A stretch of DNA of 7,673 bases from Alphaproteobacteria bacterium UBA6062 (GTDB lineage Bacteria > Pseudomonadota > Alphaproteobacteria > Sneathiellales > Sneathiellaceae): contig DIYE01000247.1 of assembly GCA_002428885.1 (NCBI GenBank), forward strand, positions 1-7,673, in the 5' to 3' direction. Made by a program: the position numbers and the translations under genes. The notes under the pieces were generated by a model. It did not search any database. It saw nothing but the letters and a program-made list of their open reading frames with translations, and was not told the origin of the DNA. Shown piece after piece: positions 5,183-7,673 of this stretch. The first letter of the stretch is position 1. Each line of letters opens with the position of its first letter.

Positions 5183-6091
5183 TTGAAATATCTGTTTTTC
5201 ACACTGGCCTTGTTTTTGGCCGGTTTTCCGCTATCCGAACCCGTTGCGAAAACCTGGCTTTTTGGGGCGGCCGCCTGCCCGAAATGGAAAGCGATCCCGG
5301 ACAAGCCAGCTCTCAGCCAGAGAATGTCCGCAGCCTGCGAGAAGGATATCAGGCTTTTCGTAAGCGGCTTTCAGTCTCTTTATAAGGTGCCGGAAAGTAA
5401 TATCATTACTCTCCTGAACGAGGAGGCGACAGGGGACAAGGTTCGCAAAAGCCTTGCAGCGCTTGCTGCCAGGATTAAAGCCGAGGATCGGGTTATTCTC
5501 TATGTGAATATCCATGGGGGGAAGCTTGATACGCTGTATCACGGCTATCCGGCTAAGGATGAAGTCTTTGCCTGGTATACGGAAAAACGACCGGTTGATC
5601 CTGTCAAAGCCGTTCAGGACGGTCGCTGGATGTCCGTGCGTCAGCTTCGGGATCTGGTGAACGATATCGTTGCCAAAGAGATTGTGGTGATTATCGAAGC
5701 CTGTCATGCGGGGGAGGGGCTCGCGGATTTTGCAGATAATGTCCACGATGGTGTTGGAGGGCGCGGCGAAGACTGGAACGGGCGTGAAGCCGTCATTGTG
5801 AGTTCAGGGAACGATCAGATCGCCAACTTCACCAAGCACGGAGATGAGGCGCTTTTTACAAAAAAGATGTCCCAGGCTTTGAAGAGCGGAAAAGGAAAAA
5901 GCCTGCTGGAGCGATTTGAAACGGCGCGGATCGACACACACCGCACAGCCCGCAAGAACTGCGAAGCAAAAAATACCCATAAGGAACTTCTGGAGGACTG
6001 GAGTAACTTCAAGCTGCTCTGTACACAGATGCCAACGTCCTATGATCCATTCGGCTTGCTGGATGATATGCATCCGGATGAGGACGGGTAG
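5183..6091 (+). CDS. Secreted caspase/legumain-like (clan CD) cysteine peptidase
   Basis: A 302-residue predicted exported clan CD cysteine peptidase. It starts at TTG 5183, 9 nt after AAAGGAG. Residues 1-22 (LFFTLALFLAGF core) form a signal peptide. The catalytic pair is visible as His111 in ILYVNIHGGKLD and Cys174 in VVIIEACHAGEG, each at the end of a hydrophobic strand as in caspases, metacaspases and legumains. EEATGDKVRKSLAAL (80-94) is the usual segment before the His strand, and AVIVSSGNDQIANF (203-216) matches the pocket-forming strand after the Cys. ALFTKKMSQALKSG (223-236) is typical of the last core helix. The His-Gly-Gly and Glu-Ala-Cys forms resemble family C13 as much as C14. 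Extra Cys residues (32, 52, 260, 280) suit an extracytoplasmic protein. It lies after the repeat gene and 10 nt before the barrel gene. Its substrate is unknown; the adjacent repeat protein is a candidate. Confidence 0.85.
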   Translation: MKYLFFTLALFLAGFPLSEPVAKTWLFGAAACPKWKAIPDKPALSQRMSAACEKDIRLFVSGFQSLYKVPESNIITLLNEEATGDKVRKSLAALAARIKAEDRVILYVNIHGGKLDTLYHGYPAKDEVFAWYTEKRPVDPVKAVQDGRWMSVRQLRDLVNDIVAKEIVVIIEACHAGEGLADFADNVHDGVGGRGEDWNGREAVIVSSGNDQIANFTKHGDEALFTKKMSQALKSGKGKSLLERFETARIDTHRTARKNCEAKNTHKELLEDWSNFKLLCTQMPTSYDPFGLLDDMHPDEDG

Positions 6092-6101
6092 CGAGGCGGT
6101 T

Positions 6102-6968
6102 ATGTGCTGCTTTATCAGGAGGTCGGCCAGCTGTCTTTGTGTGATCGGATTGGTTTTGTTTTTAGCCCCAACTGTTTCCCAAGCCGGAGAAGATTGGAAA
6201 GCCGGTATATCGGGTACGGTTGCCGGTCACTTGGAAGAAAATCACCACCATGGCTTTTTAAGGCTGACGCCATTTTTTCAAACAGGGAACTGGGAAGCCC
6301 GGGCCCTGCTGGATAAAACGGTTCACGAGGACAGTGAGTTTGACAACTGGTCGGCCGGACTGACTGTGGACTATACTATTGAATTGTCGGAGAGATGGAC
6401 CTTGATGCCTGGTCTGCATCTGTCTTACCTGGATTACAATAATGCCTATATTACCAGCAGACTGATCTCTCCTCATCTGAATCTCACTTACAAACACGCT
6501 CCTGGACAGAGAACAACCGCTGGCTTTTCCGTGGATCATGACGTGAGCAGCCTGGAAGCCCAGAGCTATAAAGGTGTTGGGCTCGCCGTCGGACATCAGT
6601 TTGCCTCCGATCCCTGGAGTTTTAATATTGGAGCTACTTTATTATGGCGAGAGCATCCGAAGCCTTTTCGGGTGCAGGAGCTTGACGTTAGCGCGAATGC
6701 GATGCTGGGCTATCACGTCACCTCCAATGTTCAACTTCAGTTTTCCGCAATCCTTTCAGAGGCTTTGGAGCATGTTCGAACACCTTTGGGGCCGCGGAAG
6801 CTGGAACAGGAAATCCTGGATGTTAAAGTTGCCGTTGAAACCCACCTTCCTGATCTACCCGGCAAAACCTCTCTGACACCCTATATCTCCTACAGGATGG
6901 AGCAACCGAACCATCAAGGCCAGGAAGACGGGTTCCGTTTGGGTCTTGATGTTCGGGTCCATTTTTAA
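6102..6968 (+). CDS. Outer-membrane beta-barrel-like protein
   Basis: A 288-residue protein of no named family that I recognise. A signal peptide (basic CFIRRS, then a VIGLVLFLAP core, cleavage after VSQA at about 28) is followed by alternating hydrophobic and polar stretches typical of amphipathic strands. Examples are FLRLTPFFQ, WSAGLTVDYTIEL, PGLHLSYLDY, WSFNIGATLLW, TPYISYRM and FRLGLDVRVHF. The chain ends in Phe, the usual C-terminal signature of barrels inserted by the BAM machinery. The mature length of about 260 residues could hold roughly 10-12 strands. ATG 6102 has GAGG at 6093-6096, and only 10 nt separate it from the peptidase stop, so the two are surely co-transcribed. The longer open frame back to 5916 overlaps the peptidase and is not used. 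A pore, receptor or anchor for the neighbouring secreted proteins is an inference. Confidence 0.8.
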   Translation: MCCFIRRSASCLCVIGLVLFLAPTVSQAGEDWKAGISGTVAGHLEENHHHGFLRLTPFFQTGNWEARALLDKTVHEDSEFDNWSAGLTVDYTIELSERWTLMPGLHLSYLDYNNAYITSRLISPHLNLTYKHAPGQRTTAGFSVDHDVSSLEAQSYKGVGLAVGHQFASDPWSFNIGATLLWREHPKPFRVQELDVSANAMLGYHVTSNVQLQFSAILSEALEHVRTPLGPRKLEQEILDVKVAVETHLPDLPGKTSLTPYISYRMEQPNHQGQEDGFRLGLDVRVHF

Positions 6969-6975
6969 GGAACTT

Positions 6976-7673
6976 TCACCCAAAGCGTTTTGCCCCCGCA
7001 ACGCAAACAACGACGACTACTGTTGCGCCGATCATGGCAGGCTCAATACTCTCCTGCAGGAGGAAGGCGGCGAGGATCAGGCTGAAGAAAGGCTGGAGCA
7101 GTTGGAGTTGGCCGACACCTGTTATGCCGCCAAGCGCCAGACCCCTATACCAGAAGATAAAGCCTATCAGCATGGAAAAAGCGGAGACATAGGCAAGGCC
7201 GACCCAGGCCGGGATGGATATAACGGACCAGGTGAGCGGTAAGGTTAGAAAAGCCAGGCAACTCATAATGGGCAGGGAAAGAACGAGGGCCCAGGAAATA
7301 ACCTGCCAGCCCCCCAGTTTTTGTGAGAGCCGGGCACCCTCCGCATAGCCAAGGCCGCAGACAATAATGGCAGCGATCATGAGGCTATCCCCGTAGAGGG
7401 AAGCGCCATCACTTTCAGTGAATGCAAACCCTGCCACGATCAGGCTTCCGGTCATGGAAAACAACCAGAAGAGAGGGGCAGGTCTTTCACCGCCGCGCAG
7501 GACGCCGAAGACTGCTGTGGCAAGCGGGAGGAGGCCGATATAGACGGTTGCATGAGCCGAGGTGATATGTTCAAGGGCGAGAGCCGTCAGCAGGGGAAAA
7601 CCCAGAACGACGCCCAAGGCCGTTATGGACAGAGAGGTTAAATCTGCTCGATCAGGACGTTTTTGCTTCAGAA
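6976..7673 (-). CDS. EamA/DMT-family transporter, N-terminus beyond window
   Basis: The C-terminal part of a drug/metabolite transporter of the EamA (RhaT-like) group, an inner-membrane protein with ten helices in complete members. The frame is open from the stop at 6976-6978 to the window edge; the TTG at 7617 is internal. The segment encoded upstream of it (KQKRPDRADLTSLSITALGVVLGF) is normal for the family before the fourth helix. Seen: TALALEHITSAHATVYIGLLPLATAVFG, which is typical of the end of the first EamA repeat. It is followed by further helices, a second repeat containing YRGLALGGITGVGQLQLLQPFFSLILAAFLLQE, and a hydrophobic final helix. The substrate is unknown. It is convergent with the barrel gene, 7 nt from its stop, with no terminator visible between them. 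Probably unrelated to the secreted-protein cluster. Confidence 0.92.
   Translation of the reverse strand, partial: LKQKRPDRADLTSLSITALGVVLGFPLLTALALEHITSAHATVYIGLLPLATAVFGVLRGGERPAPLFWLFSMTGSLIVAGFAFTESDGASLYGDSLMIAAIIVCGLGYAEGARLSQKLGGWQVISWALVLSLPIMSCLAFLTLPLTWSVISIPAWVGLAYVSAFSMLIGFIFWYRGLALGGITGVGQLQLLQPFFSLILAAFLLQESIEPAMIGATVVVVVCVAGAKRFG

Noticed and set aside
5916..6101. Longer N-terminus of the barrel gene overlapping the peptidase
   Set aside because: It would bury the signal peptide and overlap the peptidase by 176 nt; ATG 6102 has an RBS and a good signal peptide.
6946..7242. Plus-strand open frame across the end of the transporter gene
   Set aside because: It is antisense to conserved EamA sequence, with charged low-complexity content and no support as a gene.

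Overview
The window looks like a chromosomal segment of an alphaproteobacterium of moderate GC, probably environmental or marine. This placement rests on the gene types and protein style, such as the BLACT-type metallo-hydrolase, the HSDL2-like SDR and the Phd/VapC pair. It is an inference; no phylogenetic marker is present. There are nine protein genes and no RNA gene or mobile element that I can support. The first and last genes run off the window edges.

Region A (2-2761, plus strand) holds three co-directional catabolic genes: an MBL-fold hydrolase that lacks only its first residues, a crotonase-family enoyl-CoA hydratase/isomerase, and an HSDL2/citronellal-dehydrogenase-like SDR. Together they suggest acyl-CoA or branched isoprenoid/fatty acid breakdown. 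A terminator-like hairpin lies just before the SDR. Its 3' arm can instead pair with the SDR ribosome binding site, so the SDR may be expressed differently from the two genes before it.

Region B (2765-3447, minus strand) is a compact type II toxin-antitoxin module: a Phd/YefM-type antitoxin followed by a VapC PIN-domain toxin, with stop and start overlapping by one base. A candidate promoter and a palindromic operator lie upstream. The toxin ends 3 nt from the convergent SDR.

Region C (3525-6968, plus strand) is the most unusual part. A membrane-anchored LytTR regulator with its own extended -10 promoter is followed by three genes for exported proteins. The first is a small secreted protein with six copies of an 11-residue repeat, WSIFGPN(H/Y)GSG. 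The second is a secreted caspase/legumain-like (clan CD) cysteine peptidase. The third is an outer-membrane beta-barrel-like protein. A terminator-like hairpin between the repeat gene and the peptidase gene would allow much more repeat protein than peptidase. One inference is that the regulator controls an envelope system in which the peptidase processes the repeat protein, with the barrel as a surface partner. I do not recognise this combination as a described system.

Region D (6976-7673, minus strand) is the C-terminal part of an EamA/DMT-family membrane transporter, convergent with the barrel gene.
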